The notes: generated by a model not told the origin, from the letters alone. 64,000 nt of DNA from UBA6100 sp049658145 (GCA_049658145.1 JBASOJ010000044.1:1-64000); one strand, 5' to 3'. Counted from the first letter of the stretch, positions 49,677-58,244 are shown. A program made the numbers and translations.

Positions 49677-50834
49677 GTGAGGATCGCACGCCGAATGGCC
49701 AACCTGCCCCCGTATCTGTTCGCGGAGATCGACCGCAAGCGGGCACTCAAGGAGGCCGAGGGCGTCGACGTCATCTCGCTCGGTATCGGGGATCCCGACC
49801 TTCCCACTCCGCAGCGGATCGTCGACGCGATGGCGCATGCGATCACGCTGCCCAAGAACCATCAGTACCCCGCCTACGCGGGCTCCGGGCCGTACCGCGC
49901 CGCCTGCGCCGAATGGATGACACGCCGCTTCGGCGTGGACCTCGACCCCGCCACTGAGGTGCTTGCCCTCATCGGGTCGAAGGAGGGCATCGCCCATCTG
50001 TTCCCGGCGTTCATCGACGAGGGCGACTACACGCTCGCCCCGGGCGTGGGCTACCCCGTGTACACCACCGGCGGCGTTCTCGTGGGCGGCAAGACGCACT
50101 ACATGCCCATGAACGAGGAGAACGACTGGCTCGCGGACTTCGAGTCCACGCCCGCCGACGTGCTCGCCCGCGCCAAGATGATGTTCATCAGCTACCCGAA
50201 CAACCCTGCGGCGGTCTCGGCGCCTGTCGAGTACTTCGACCGCGCGATCGCCTTCGCCAAAGCACACGACCTCCTTCTCGTGCACGACAACGCGTACTCG
50301 GAGATCGGCTTCGACGGCTACCTGCCGCCGAGCATCATGGAGCGTCCGGGCGCACGCGACGTGGCGATCGAACTCTTCAGCTGCTCGAAGTCGTACAACA
50401 TGACCGGCTGGCGTATCGCGTTCGCATGCGGTAACGCCGAGGCGATCACGGCCCTCGGCACCGTGAAGAGCAACATCGACTCCGGGGCTTTCACCGCCGT
50501 GCAGGACGCGGCGATGGAGGCGATGCTCGGGCCGCAGGACGACGTCGCCGAGATGCGGAGGATCTACCAGCGCCGTCGGGACATCGTCCTGGCCGCGCTG
50601 GATACGATCGGACTCACGGCGCGCCCCTCGGCCGGCACCATCTACGTCTGGGCGAAGATCCCCGAGGGCTACACCTCCGTGGAGTACGCCACGGCCGTGC
50701 TCGACAAGGCTGGCGTCATCGTCCCCGCGGGCAGCGCGTACGGTCCCGATGGCGAGGGCTACATCCGCATCTCGCTCGCCACGCCGGACGACCGCCTCGC
50801 CGAGGCGCTCGAGCGCATGGCCGGAACACTCTAA
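49677..50834 (+). CDS. dapL: LL-diaminopimelate aminotransferase
   Basis: 385 aa. PLP aminotransferase fold I with Asp204 and Tyr207 (HDNAYSEIGF) and Lys238 (SCSKSYNMTGWRIAF). The LGIGDPDLPTP opening and the adjacency to dapF favour DapL over a generic aspartate aminotransferase. It makes LL-DAP from tetrahydrodipicolinate in one step, bypassing DapD/C/E. Start GTG 49677. Confidence 0.88.
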   Translation: MRIARRMANLPPYLFAEIDRKRALKEAEGVDVISLGIGDPDLPTPQRIVDAMAHAITLPKNHQYPAYAGSGPYRAACAEWMTRRFGVDLDPATEVLALIGSKEGIAHLFPAFIDEGDYTLAPGVGYPVYTTGGVLVGGKTHYMPMNEENDWLADFESTPADVLARAKMMFISYPNNPAAVSAPVEYFDRAIAFAKAHDLLLVHDNAYSEIGFDGYLPPSIMERPGARDVAIELFSCSKSYNMTGWRIAFACGNAEAITALGTVKSNIDSGAFTAVQDAAMEAMLGPQDDVAEMRRIYQRRRDIVLAALDTIGLTARPSAGTIYVWAKIPEGYTSVEYATAVLDKAGVIVPAGSAYGPDGEGYIRISLATPDDRLAEALERMAGTL

Positions 50835-50850
50835 GGAGCAACCCTTACAC

Positions 50851-52140
50851 ATGACGCGTGACTCATACGAGGTAGTGGGCGATGCCGAGGAACGGGCACT
50901 GCTCGTCGGCATCGATCGCTCACGTTCGGATGGCTGGACGCTCGAGGACGATCTGGCCGAGCTCGCCAGGCTCGCCGACACCGCAGGAGCGGTCGTCGTC
51001 GGTTCCGCAACGCAGCGAATGGAGCGACCGAACCCCCGCACGTTCATCGGCACCGGCAAAGCCGCCGAGATCGAGGAGCTCGCGCGCGACGAGAAGGCCA
51101 CACTCGTGGTCTTCGACGACGATCTCACGCCGAGCCAGCAGGCCAACCTCGAGGGGCTGCTGCCTCAGGTCCGTGTCATCGACCGAACGCAGTTGATCCT
51201 CGACATATTCGCGCTTCATGCGGTGAGTCACGAAGGCAAGCTGCAGGTCGAGCTCGCGCGGCTCGAGTACCTGCTACCGCGACTGCGCGGCATGTGGGGG
51301 CATCTCGAGGCCGAGCGCCTCGGCGGCGGCAGGGGAGCCCGGTTCGGCGCCGGCGAATCACAGTTGGAGAGCGACCGTCGTCTCACCAGGAGGCGCATCT
51401 CCGAGTTGAAGCGCGAGCTCAAGCAGGTCTCGCGCACACGTGAGACACAGCGTGCATCGCGGGCCCGCTCGGGGGTGTACCGCATAGCGCTCGTGGGCTA
51501 CACGAACGCAGGCAAGTCCACGCTCCTGAACGCACTCACTGACGCCGGGGTTCTCGTGCAGGACCAGCTCTTCGCCACGCTCGACGCCACGACCCGGCGC
51601 CTGAGTCTCCCGGACGGCCGGGATGTCACCCTCACGGACACCGTCGGCTTCATCAACAAGCTTCCGCACGGTCTGGTCGAAGCCTTCAAGTCCACCCTCG
51701 ATGAGGTGAGGGAGGCTGACCTGCTATTGCATGTCGTCGATGCGTCCCATCCGAACGCAGGGGCTCAGATCGCGGCAGTCAACGAAGTGCTCCAGGAACT
51801 GGGCACGTCCGGGAAGCCGCAGCTCATCGCGTACAACAAGACGGACCTGCTCCCGAAGCACGAGACTGAGCGGCTGGCCGGGCTGCCCGGCGCTGTCGCG
51901 ATCTCGGCGAGCGCCCGCGTAGGACTCGACGCGCTGCTGGAGCGCATCGCGGTGATCGCCGCTCAGAGCGGAACCGCCATCACGGTGCTGATCCCGTACG
52001 AGCACGGCGAGATGGTGCGGCTGGCGCATGACGGCGCCCACGTGCTCTCCGAGGAGCACACGCCCGAGGGAACGCTGCTCACGATCGTGCCGCCGCCGGA
52101 GATCGCCGGACGTTTCGCCGAGTTCGCCCCGAAGCGCTAG
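50851..52140 (+). CDS. hflX: GTPase HflX
   Basis: 429 aa from ATG 50851 with TAAGGAGCA. N-terminal HflX domain (NPRTFIGTGKAAEI, VVFDDDLTPSQQANLE), the glycine-rich RLGGGRGARFGAGE linker, and a GTPase domain with GYTNAGKS (216-223), switch DTVGFI and NKTDLL. It splits stalled ribosomes. A convergent lexA gene ends 4 nt away. Confidence 0.95.
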   Translation: MTRDSYEVVGDAEERALLVGIDRSRSDGWTLEDDLAELARLADTAGAVVVGSATQRMERPNPRTFIGTGKAAEIEELARDEKATLVVFDDDLTPSQQANLEGLLPQVRVIDRTQLILDIFALHAVSHEGKLQVELARLEYLLPRLRGMWGHLEAERLGGGRGARFGAGESQLESDRRLTRRRISELKRELKQVSRTRETQRASRARSGVYRIALVGYTNAGKSTLLNALTDAGVLVQDQLFATLDATTRRLSLPDGRDVTLTDTVGFINKLPHGLVEAFKSTLDEVREADLLLHVVDASHPNAGAQIAAVNEVLQELGTSGKPQLIAYNKTDLLPKHETERLAGLPGAVAISASARVGLDALLERIAVIAAQSGTAITVLIPYEHGEMVRLAHDGAHVLSEEHTPEGTLLTIVPPPEIAGRFAEFAPKR

Positions 52141-52144
52141 AGAG

Positions 52145-52777
52145 CTACATCCGCCGGAACAGCGCAACGACCTTGCCGAGAATGGTGAAGTCGACGTGTT
52201 CATCGGCGTAGATCGGCTCCATCGCCCGGTTCTCCGGCTGGAGGCGGATCCGTGCGCCCTCTCGGAAGAAGCGCTTCACGGTAGCCTCCTCGTTCAGCAT
52301 CGCCACCACGATCTCACCGTTGGTGGCCGTGTGCTGTTGGCGCACCACCACGAAATCGCCATCGAGGATGCCGGCGTCGATCATGCTCTCGCCCTTGACC
52401 CGCAGAATGAACGTGTCCTCGCCTGCGAACGAGGCGGGGAGGGGCATTGTGGATTCGATGTTCTCGGCCGCAAGGATCGGAGCACCAGCGGCCACCTGGC
52501 CGACGAGCGGCACGGCCTGTACGCGCTCGTAGTCGATCCCGCGCTCGGTATCGCGGTAGTCAAGCACCTCGAGAGCGCGGGGCTTGGACGGGTCACGGCG
52601 GATGAGACCCTTCGCCTCAAGTGCGGCGAGATGCGAGTGGACGGTCGATGAGGACGAAAGTCCTACGGCCTCTCCGATCTCGCGCACCGAGGGCGGGAAG
52701 CCACGGCGATGGATCTCCGCGCGGATGTAGTCGAGGATCTCACGCTGCCGTGAGGTGAGCTCGCGCTTGTATGCCAT
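52145..52777 (-). CDS. lexA: LexA repressor
   Basis: 210 aa from ATG 52777, preceded on its strand by GAGGGGG; upstream codons in the same frame run through the SOS boxes and are not coding. Winged helix at residues 1-65 (TSRQREILDYIRAEIHRRGF), cleavage site Ala97-Gly98 (QVAAGAPIL), catalytic Ser131 (KGESMIDAG) and Lys168. Controls its own gene and the divergent yneA-like gene through the boxes at 52837-52908. Confidence 0.97.
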   Translation of the reverse strand: MAYKRELTSRQREILDYIRAEIHRRGFPPSVREIGEAVGLSSSSTVHSHLAALEAKGLIRRDPSKPRALEVLDYRDTERGIDYERVQAVPLVGQVAAGAPILAAENIESTMPLPASFAGEDTFILRVKGESMIDAGILDGDFVVVRQQHTATNGEIVVAMLNEEATVKRFFREGARIRLQPENRAMEPIYADEHVDFTILGKVVALFRRM

Positions 52778-52836
52778 GGAGACCCCCTCGATCGGAAACA
52801 CTTCGTCTGCAGTGTACGTCAGCATGTGCGCGCATG

Positions 52837-52908
52837 CAAACACACGTTCGTATATTCTCTTGCGGTGCGAACACATGTTCGCTATCATCTGATACGAACG
52901 TATGTTCG
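52837..52908. promoter_or_regulatory. Three LexA boxes between lexA and the YneA-like gene
   Basis: CGAACACATGTTCG at 52868-52881 and CGAACGTATGTTCG at 52895-52908 are perfect SOS boxes; CAAACACACGTTCG at 52837-52850 differs from the CGAAC-N4-GTTCG consensus at one base. The first two lie 27 bp apart centre to centre. They can control both divergent genes. Confidence 0.92.
52860..52888 (+). promoter_or_regulatory. Candidate promoter of the YneA-like gene
   Basis: TTGCGG (52860-52865) and TATCAT (52883-52888) with a 17-nt spacer that contains the SOS box 52868-52881, the same geometry as at recA. Confidence 0.6.
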
Positions 52909-52975
52909 GTGGACCGCGAGTGATGTCAGACCGGTCGGATAGGGTCGACGCACAGGCCGCTTGGATGGAGGAACG

Positions 52976-53359
52976 ATGCAGTACGCAGCCACCTACACTA
53001 CGGTCCGGGCCACCGCTCGACGCGGGTGCGCGGCCCGAGAGCGACGAACCCTCGGCCGATCGCGGATTACGGCACACGTCATCGTCGGCGTGCTGCTCGC
53101 CTCCGCACTACTCGTCACGCTCGCATCGCTCGCACACGATCCGGAGGCGCCGCTTCCTGCCTCCTGGGGCACGGTGTCCGTGAGCCAGAACGCGACCCTC
53201 TGGAGCATCGCCGAAGCCCACCCGGTGGAGGGACGATCCACAGTCGATACCGTGGAGCTGATCGCGGCGGAGAACAACCTCGCCGACTGCACCATCCACG
53301 CAGGTCAGGTCCTCCGCGTGCCTGCCTCGCAACCATCACTGGTTCTGGTGCAACGCTAG
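52976..53359 (+). CDS. YneA-like SOS-induced LysM membrane protein
   Basis: 127 aa from ATG 52976 with GGAGG. A membrane helix (about residues 37-59) is followed by a LysM-like domain outside the membrane (VSVSQNATLWSIAEAHP, then ELIAAENNLADCTIHAGQVLRVP). Bacillus YneA has the same design, is divergent from lexA and delays division during the SOS response. Function is inferred from architecture, position and SOS boxes. Confidence 0.8.
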   Translation: MQYAATYTTVRATARRGCAARERRTLGRSRITAHVIVGVLLASALLVTLASLAHDPEAPLPASWGTVSVSQNATLWSIAEAHPVEGRSTVDTVELIAAENNLADCTIHAGQVLRVPASQPSLVLVQR

Positions 53360-53417
53360 GACGAGCAGGTTCCGGGCGCACCCCACAATCTCGTCCCTCG
53401 ATTATGCACTTGCCCTG

Positions 53418-53468
53418 TTGTCGCCCCATATCTTGTGTGCTAGGCTTTCGCCAGTCCTAGATATGGGG
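53418..53468 (+). promoter_or_regulatory. nrdR promoter with overlapping long inverted repeat
   Basis: TTGTCG (53418-53423) and TAGGCT (53441-53446), 17-nt spacer. CCCCATATCT (53424-53433) lies in the spacer and its exact complement AGATATGGGG at 53459-53468, over the start region and the ribosome-binding site; CTAGG/CCTAG arms lie inside. It could be an operator or, if transcription starts further upstream, a hairpin hiding the RBS. Confidence 0.5.
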
Positions 53469-53477
53469 GATATGCCG

Positions 53478-53924
53478 ATGAAGTGCCCGTTCTGCGGTCA
53501 CAGCGAGACCAAAGTGGTCGATTCGCGCGACTCGGACGCCCAGGACGCGATCAGACGGCGGCGTGAGTGTCTCGAGTGCGCAAAGCGTTTCACGACCTAC
53601 GAGCGCCGCGAAGAGATGCCGCTCATGGTCATCAAGAAGGACGGTTCCACAGAGCCGTTCGATCGAGGGAAGCTGCTGCGTGGTCTGGTCGTAGCCACGG
53701 CCAAGCGTCCGGTATCGACTGCACGGCTCGAAGCGCTTATCGACGACATCGAAGCTGAGCTTCACAATGCCATGCAGTACGAGATTCCCGCCAAGCGGCT
53801 TGGGGATATGGTGCTCGTACGGCTCCTCGATCTGGACAAGGTCGCATACATCCGTTTCGCATCGGTCTACAAGGAGTTCGCCGACCTCGATGGATTCACC
53901 TCCGAGCTCAAGAAGCTCGGCTGA
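53478..53924 (+). CDS. nrdR: Transcriptional repressor NrdR
   Basis: 148 aa from ATG 53478 (ATG 53472 possible). Zinc ribbon CPFC ... CLEC (MKCPFCGHSETKVVDSRD, RRRRECLECAKRFTTYER) and an ATP-cone domain (VIKKDGSTEPFDRGKLLRGL). Represses ribonucleotide reductase genes; none lie in this window. Neighbouring glutaredoxin-like and dut genes fit a nucleotide theme. Confidence 0.96.
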   Translation: MKCPFCGHSETKVVDSRDSDAQDAIRRRRECLECAKRFTTYERREEMPLMVIKKDGSTEPFDRGKLLRGLVVATAKRPVSTARLEALIDDIEAELHNAMQYEIPAKRLGDMVLVRLLDLDKVAYIRFASVYKEFADLDGFTSELKKLG

Positions 53925-53957
53925 CCTTCCCGACGACGTAGCCCAGGAGCCCGGCAG

Positions 53958-54203
53958 ATGGAAGTGAAGCTGTTCGTCCGCGATGACTGCCCACAGTGCC
54001 CGGAAGCTCGTGAGGCATGCGACGGCATCGCCAACCTCTCCGTCTACGACCTGGGTGACTTGCGGGGCATCGCAGAAGCATCCTTGTTGGGCGTCGCCTC
54101 GGCGCCATCGATCGTCGTCGTCGATTCCTCGGGCCGCGAGGTGGCCGGATGGCGTGGCACCACACCCGACCCGTCAGACCTCCGCGCGATACTTGCGAAC
54201 TGA
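53958..54203 (+). CDS. Glutaredoxin/thioredoxin-like protein
   Basis: 81 aa with an N-terminal strand and CPQC redox motif (KLFVRDDCPQCPEAREAC), a short helix, and the cis-Pro strand SAPSIVVVDSSGREVAGW. NrdH-like glutaredoxins reduce ribonucleotide reductase; adjacency to nrdR supports that, but the specific NrdH motifs are not clear. Confidence 0.75.
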   Translation: MEVKLFVRDDCPQCPEAREACDGIANLSVYDLGDLRGIAEASLLGVASAPSIVVVDSSGREVAGWRGTTPDPSDLRAILAN

Positions 54204-54216
54204 GGTGGCACCTCCG

Positions 54217-54648
54217 GTGGACATGAGGATCAAGCGGCTCGACCCGGACCTTCCGCTGCCGTCCTATGCGCATCCGGGTGACGCCGGACTCGACCTGTAC
54301 TCCGCCGAGGACCGCACCCTCGCCCCGCACCAACGTGCTCTCATCGGCACCGGCATCGCCGTCGCCATCCCCGATGGCTACGCCGGATTCGTCCAACCCC
54401 GAAGCGGCCTCGCGCTCAAGCGGGGCCTTTCTCTTGTGAACACGCCCGGTCTCATCGACGCCCACTATCGTGGCGAGATCAAGCTGATCGCGATCAACCT
54501 CGATCCGTCGACCCCCGTGACGATCACACGCGGCGAGAAGGTCGCTCAGCTGGTGCTCCAGCGCGTCGAACGCGCGGAACTCGTGGAATCGGACGACCTG
54601 GACGAGACGCCGCGCGGGACCGGCGGGTTCGGGAGTACGGGTGTCTGA
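54217..54648 (+). CDS. dut: Deoxyuridine 5'-triphosphate nucleotidohydrolase
   Basis: 143 aa from GTG 54217 (ATG 54223 possible) behind GAGGTGG. Trimeric dUTPase motifs in order: AHPGDAGLDLYS, PRSGLALK, GLIDAHYRGEIK, GEKVAQLVLQRV and the flexible GTGGFGSTG C-terminus. It removes dUTP and provides dUMP for thymidylate synthesis. Confidence 0.96.
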   Translation: MDMRIKRLDPDLPLPSYAHPGDAGLDLYSAEDRTLAPHQRALIGTGIAVAIPDGYAGFVQPRSGLALKRGLSLVNTPGLIDAHYRGEIKLIAINLDPSTPVTITRGEKVAQLVLQRVERAELVESDDLDETPRGTGGFGSTGV

Positions 54649-54862
54649 CCATACCCGATCACCGGTGTTCGACAGGCGCGAGTGCGCCTGTAAAGCTGCC
54701 ATCGGCACTGACCTGGTACCACGGGAGGAGGGATCGCCACACCGGACACGACGCCCGCACGCACGACCATCGTCCTGAAGGGCGAGGTCGTGCCTCGCGG
54801 TGACGTACTCAGCAAACGCTGACCGCACTTCCGACAACGACTACGAACGAAAGGCCGATGCG
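54649..54862 (+). other. Leader region of the permease operon with hairpin and T-box-like core
   Basis: 214 nt with no clear gene. ACAGGCGC-GAGT-GCGCCTGT forms a hairpin around 54672-54691. TGGTACCACG at 54714-54723 equals the T-box antiterminator bulge consensus, followed by an SD-like GGAGGAGGG (54724-54732) with no start codon at a usable distance. A downstream frame ending at 54822 (VLKGEVVPRGDVLSKR) is unassigned. Confidence 0.3.
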
Positions 54863-56218
54863 ATGGAGAAGTTCTTCAAGTTCAGCGAGCGTGGTACCAC
54901 ACTCAAGACAGAGATCCTCGCGGGTGTGGTCACCTTCATGACGATGGCGTACATCATCTTCGTGAACCCGGGCATCCTTTCGGCAGCCTTCGGCGATGCC
55001 GGCGCTGAGTGGATCCCGGCCCTTGCTACCGCGACCGCACTCGGCGCCGCTCTCATGTGTCTTGCGATGGGCCTCATCGCGAATCGTCCGCTCGCTCTCG
55101 CCTCGGGGATGGGCCTCAATGCGGTCGTTGCGTTCAGCATCATCCTGGGTGCCGGCGTTCCGTGGCAGGTCGGCATGTCAGTGGTCTTTGTCGAGGGCAT
55201 CGTCATCCTGCTGCTCGTGATGACCGGCCTGCGCGAAGCGATCATGAACGCCATCCCGATCAACCTCAAACGCGCGATCGGCGTGGGTATCGGTCTGTTC
55301 ATCACCTTCATCGGCCTCGTCGACGGCGGGCTGGTGACCGCCAATCCGGCGACGCTCGTTCAGCTCGGCGATTTCAGCAATCCTGCTGTCTGGGTCACCC
55401 TGATCGGCCTGGTGGCGATCTTCGCGTTCATGGCCCTCAAGGTTAAGGGCGACATCCTCTGGGGCATCCTCGTCGCTGCTGTGGCCGCGCTCATCTTCAA
55501 GGTGACAAGCCTGCCCACGAGCATCGTAGCCACTCCTGACTTCAGCACCTTCTTCGCCCCATTCCAGACCCCGGAGGGCACCGACTCCATCGCCCTTCTG
55601 CAGGTCTTCACCCCCACGCTGCTGCTCTTCGTGTTCGCCGTCATGCTGACCGACTTCTTCGACACCATGGGCACGGTGCTCTCGGTGGGCGAGCAGGCCG
55701 GCTTCGTCGGGGAGGACGGCAAGATCCCCGGCATCCGCAACATCCTCGCCGTTGACTCCGTGGCCGCCGCAGTCGGCGGTCTGTTCGGCGCGAGCTCCAT
55801 CACCACCTACGTCGAGTCGGCCGCAGGCGTCGCCGAAGGCGGACGCACGGGCCTCACCTCGGTCGTAACCGGCCTGCTCTTCGCGCTGACCGTGTTCTTC
55901 ACGCCGATCATCTCCATGATCGGCGGCTCGACCTCCATAACCGCCGGTGCGCTGATCGTCGTGGGCTTCCTGATGATGACCAACATCAAGGAGATCCCGT
56001 GGACCGACTTCGAGAACGCGTTCCCGGCGTTCCTGGTGATCGTCGGCATCCCGCTCACGTACAACATCAGCTATGGCATCGGCCTCGGCTTCATCAGCTA
56101 CGTGATCATCAAGCTCCTCAACAAGAAGGCAGGGGAGATCCACTGGCTGATGTATGTCGTGAGCGCCCTCTTCGTCATCGCCTTCATCCTGCCCAGCATC
56201 CAGGCTGCGATCGGGTAG
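54863..56218 (+). CDS. AzgA-type purine (adenine/guanine/hypoxanthine) permease
   Basis: 451 aa from ATG 54863, the start that aligns with MEKFFKFSERGTTLKTEILAG, the invariant opening of NCS2 purine permeases. Ten-plus membrane helices; the substrate motifs MGLNAVVAFS and FGASSITTYVESAAGVAEGGRTGL (parts) are present. Imports nucleobases by proton symport. Followed 10 nt later by a second NCS2 transporter. Confidence 0.93.
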   Translation: MEKFFKFSERGTTLKTEILAGVVTFMTMAYIIFVNPGILSAAFGDAGAEWIPALATATALGAALMCLAMGLIANRPLALASGMGLNAVVAFSIILGAGVPWQVGMSVVFVEGIVILLLVMTGLREAIMNAIPINLKRAIGVGIGLFITFIGLVDGGLVTANPATLVQLGDFSNPAVWVTLIGLVAIFAFMALKVKGDILWGILVAAVAALIFKVTSLPTSIVATPDFSTFFAPFQTPEGTDSIALLQVFTPTLLLFVFAVMLTDFFDTMGTVLSVGEQAGFVGEDGKIPGIRNILAVDSVAAAVGGLFGASSITTYVESAAGVAEGGRTGLTSVVTGLLFALTVFFTPIISMIGGSTSITAGALIVVGFLMMTNIKEIPWTDFENAFPAFLVIVGIPLTYNISYGIGLGFISYVIIKLLNKKAGEIHWLMYVVSALFVIAFILPSIQAAIG

Positions 56219-56228
56219 GGAGATACAC

Positions 56229-57533
56229 GTGGCAGAACGCAAAGTGATACAGACAGACGAGAAGCTGCCCATCCTGCAGGCGATCCCGCTTGCGCTCCAG
56301 CACTTGATGGCGATGTTCGGCGCGACCGTTCTGGTGCCGCTGCTGACGGGCCTCGATCCGTCGCTCGCGATCATGACCTCCGGCGCGGGCACGATCCTGT
56401 ATCTCATCCTCACCAAGAACAAGATCCCGAGCTACCTGGGGTCGTCGTTCGCATTCATCGGGCCGATCGCCGCCGTGGCCGCCACCAAGGGCATCCCTGC
56501 GGCACTCGGCGGTCTGGTCGTCGGCGGTCTCCTCTACGTGGTCGTGGCGCTCATCATCAAGGGATTCGGAACGGGCTGGATCAACAAGGTTCTGCCCCCG
56601 GCCCTCGTGGGCGCCGTCGTGATAGTCATCGGCCTCGGTCTTGCGGGTGTGGCGGTGGGCATGGCTACCAAGGGAGGCGGAGACGCCTTCGCTCTCGACA
56701 ACCTGGTCGTCGCGCTGATCACACTCGCGGCCGCCATAGCCTTCTCAAGTTACTTCAAGGGCTTCCTGTCCACGATACCGGTACTCCTGGGCATCGTTGT
56801 CGGCTACGTGGCGGCGATTCCGATGGGCATGGTCGACTTCCAGCCGGTGCTCGATGCGGCGTGGGTCGGACTCCCGACGCTCGTCTTCCCGGAGTGGGAC
56901 CTCGGCGCGATCCTGATCATCGCACCAGTGGCGCTCGTGGTGATCATCGAGCACATCGGTCACCTTCTCGTGGTGAACGAGATCGTCGGCAAGGACTTCA
57001 CGCCGCTGCTGCCCGAGTCGCTCGCCGGCGACGGCCTCGCCACCGCGCTGTCCGCGATGGTGGGCGGTTCACCGTCCACGACGTACGCCGAGAACATCGG
57101 CGTCATGGCGGTCACCAAGGTGTATGCGACCCAGATCTTCTGGTATGCGGGCGCGTTCGCGTTCGTGATCGGTGGCTTCGTGCCGAAGCTCAAGTTCCTC
57201 ATCCAGTCGATACCGGTGCCGGTCATGGGCGGCATCTCGCTGCTCCTGTTCGGCCTCATCGCCAGCTCCGGTCTGCGGATGCTCGTGGAGAGCGGCATCG
57301 ACTACGGTCACAGCCGGAACCTTATCCTCTCGAGCGTGGTGCTTGTCATAGGTATCGGCATGGAGACCACGGGCACCACGATCCCGCTGGGAGACTACGT
57401 CCTGCCGGGTATGGCCACCGCCACGTTCCTCGGCATCATCCTGAACCTCATCCTGCCGAAGGAATCCAAGGGGCTGGCGATCGATTCGCCTGACTTTACG
57501 GGAGAGCTGCAGGAAGAAGCTGCCGAAGCTTAG
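56229..57533 (+). CDS. uraA: Uracil-type NCS2 permease
   Basis: 434 aa from GTG 56229. UraA/PyrP features: LALQHLMAMFGATVLVPLLTG opening, SSFAFIGPIAAV, IIEHIGHLLVVNEI with the conserved Glu-His, and GGSPSTTYAENIGVMAVT. Takes up uracil or a related pyrimidine. Transcribed with the purine permease and followed by a strong terminator. Confidence 0.92.
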   Translation: MAERKVIQTDEKLPILQAIPLALQHLMAMFGATVLVPLLTGLDPSLAIMTSGAGTILYLILTKNKIPSYLGSSFAFIGPIAAVAATKGIPAALGGLVVGGLLYVVVALIIKGFGTGWINKVLPPALVGAVVIVIGLGLAGVAVGMATKGGGDAFALDNLVVALITLAAAIAFSSYFKGFLSTIPVLLGIVVGYVAAIPMGMVDFQPVLDAAWVGLPTLVFPEWDLGAILIIAPVALVVIIEHIGHLLVVNEIVGKDFTPLLPESLAGDGLATALSAMVGGSPSTTYAENIGVMAVTKVYATQIFWYAGAFAFVIGGFVPKLKFLIQSIPVPVMGGISLLLFGLIASSGLRMLVESGIDYGHSRNLILSSVVLVIGIGMETTGTTIPLGDYVLPGMATATFLGIILNLILPKESKGLAIDSPDFTGELQEEAAEA

Positions 57534-57841
57534 GGCAGCGAGGCACTGAGACTCCACGGGCCGCTTGTAGGCGCTCGTGTGGAATCTGACGGCCCCGGGC
57601 TGCGAACCACGCAGTCCGGGGCTGCTTCATCAGTGCGGGACACCGATGAACCCGCGAGATGACGGTCCCGCGGGATCCGCGGCCCATGCGCTGAGACCGC
57701 GCAAGGACTGAGCGCATCCGGACGGTGGTGGAGCTGAGGACCTGACCCGCCGCCGGTGCGATCATGCACGCCACGCCATGCTCAGTGTGTACGCCCGATA
57801 ATGTATCTTATGGGAAGTGACATGTACACAGCGCCGCGGAA
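57534..57841. other. Gene-free stretch between convergent units
   Basis: Apart from the uraA terminator, no gene is seen. An AT-richer patch around 57795-57835 (ATAATGTATCTTATGG) could hold a promoter, but no gene lies downstream on either strand within reach. Confidence 0.4.
57592..57622 (+). terminator. Terminator of the permease operon
   Basis: A 13-bp stem, 57592-57604 with 57610-57622 and one G-T pair, closes a 5-nt loop and is followed by TGCTTC. Confidence 0.75.
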
Positions 57842-57909
57842 CTTCAGGAGAGTCCCTCTTCCCCGGCTCCCGGGGCCTTGTCACATCCCCGGAGCCCGCT
57901 TCAGGAGAG
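57842..57909 (-). repeat. Hairpin flanked by 11-bp direct repeats
   Basis: CTTCAGGAGAG occurs at 57842-57852 and 57899-57909. Between them GGCTCCCGGGG (57865-57875) pairs with CCCCGGAGCC (57887-57896). On the minus strand this hairpin lies just past the stop of the 57.9-kb gene and probably terminates that unit; the flanking repeats resemble a small insertion with target duplication. Confidence 0.55.
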
Positions 57910-57913
57910 ACGA

Positions 57914-58225
57914 TCAGGCGAGGCCCTCTGGGAAGTGCGCATCCTCGAATTCGGACTTCGTCATCTCGGCGAGGTCCTCCTCGCGGGCTCTCAGCCACTC
58001 GTGAGCGCCGCCGGTGTCTGCGAACGTAGCCAGTGTAAACGTCGTGTCCTCATCATCGAGCAACACGGCCTCGACGGTGTACGCCGCTTCGTCGACGATC
58101 GCAGCCGCCGGCGGGCGGCGGTACAGGATGTCGTCGCGCCACTCGAGGTCGACCTCATCCGTCGTGTCTACGATCATCACCCTCAGCCGGTAGTAGTCGG
58201 CCGCGCTGCCGATGCTCTTGGGCAC
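57914..58225 (-). CDS. Small acidic protein of unknown function
   Basis: 103 aa from GTG 58225, five bases after GGGAGG. Acidic, without membrane helices or Cys. Contains YYRLRVMIVDTTDEVDLEWR and ends EMTKSEFEDAHFPEGLA. No family is recognised. It follows the small membrane protein gene by 19 nt on the same strand and likely belongs to one transcript with it. Confidence 0.55.
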   Translation of the reverse strand: MPKSIGSAADYYRLRVMIVDTTDEVDLEWRDDILYRRPPAAAIVDEAAYTVEAVLLDDEDTTFTLATFADTGGAHEWLRAREEDLAEMTKSEFEDAHFPEGLA

Positions 58226-58244
58226 AAGCGCCTCCCTCACGGTC

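Noticed and set aside
49014..51146. 710-codon antisense frame over dapF, dapL and hflX
   Set aside because: Spans three recognised genes, with no motif of its own.
57842..57909. Glycine-riboswitch-like GGAGAG motifs
   Set aside because: The second conserved core (CCGAAGG) is missing and the plus strand leads to no gene.
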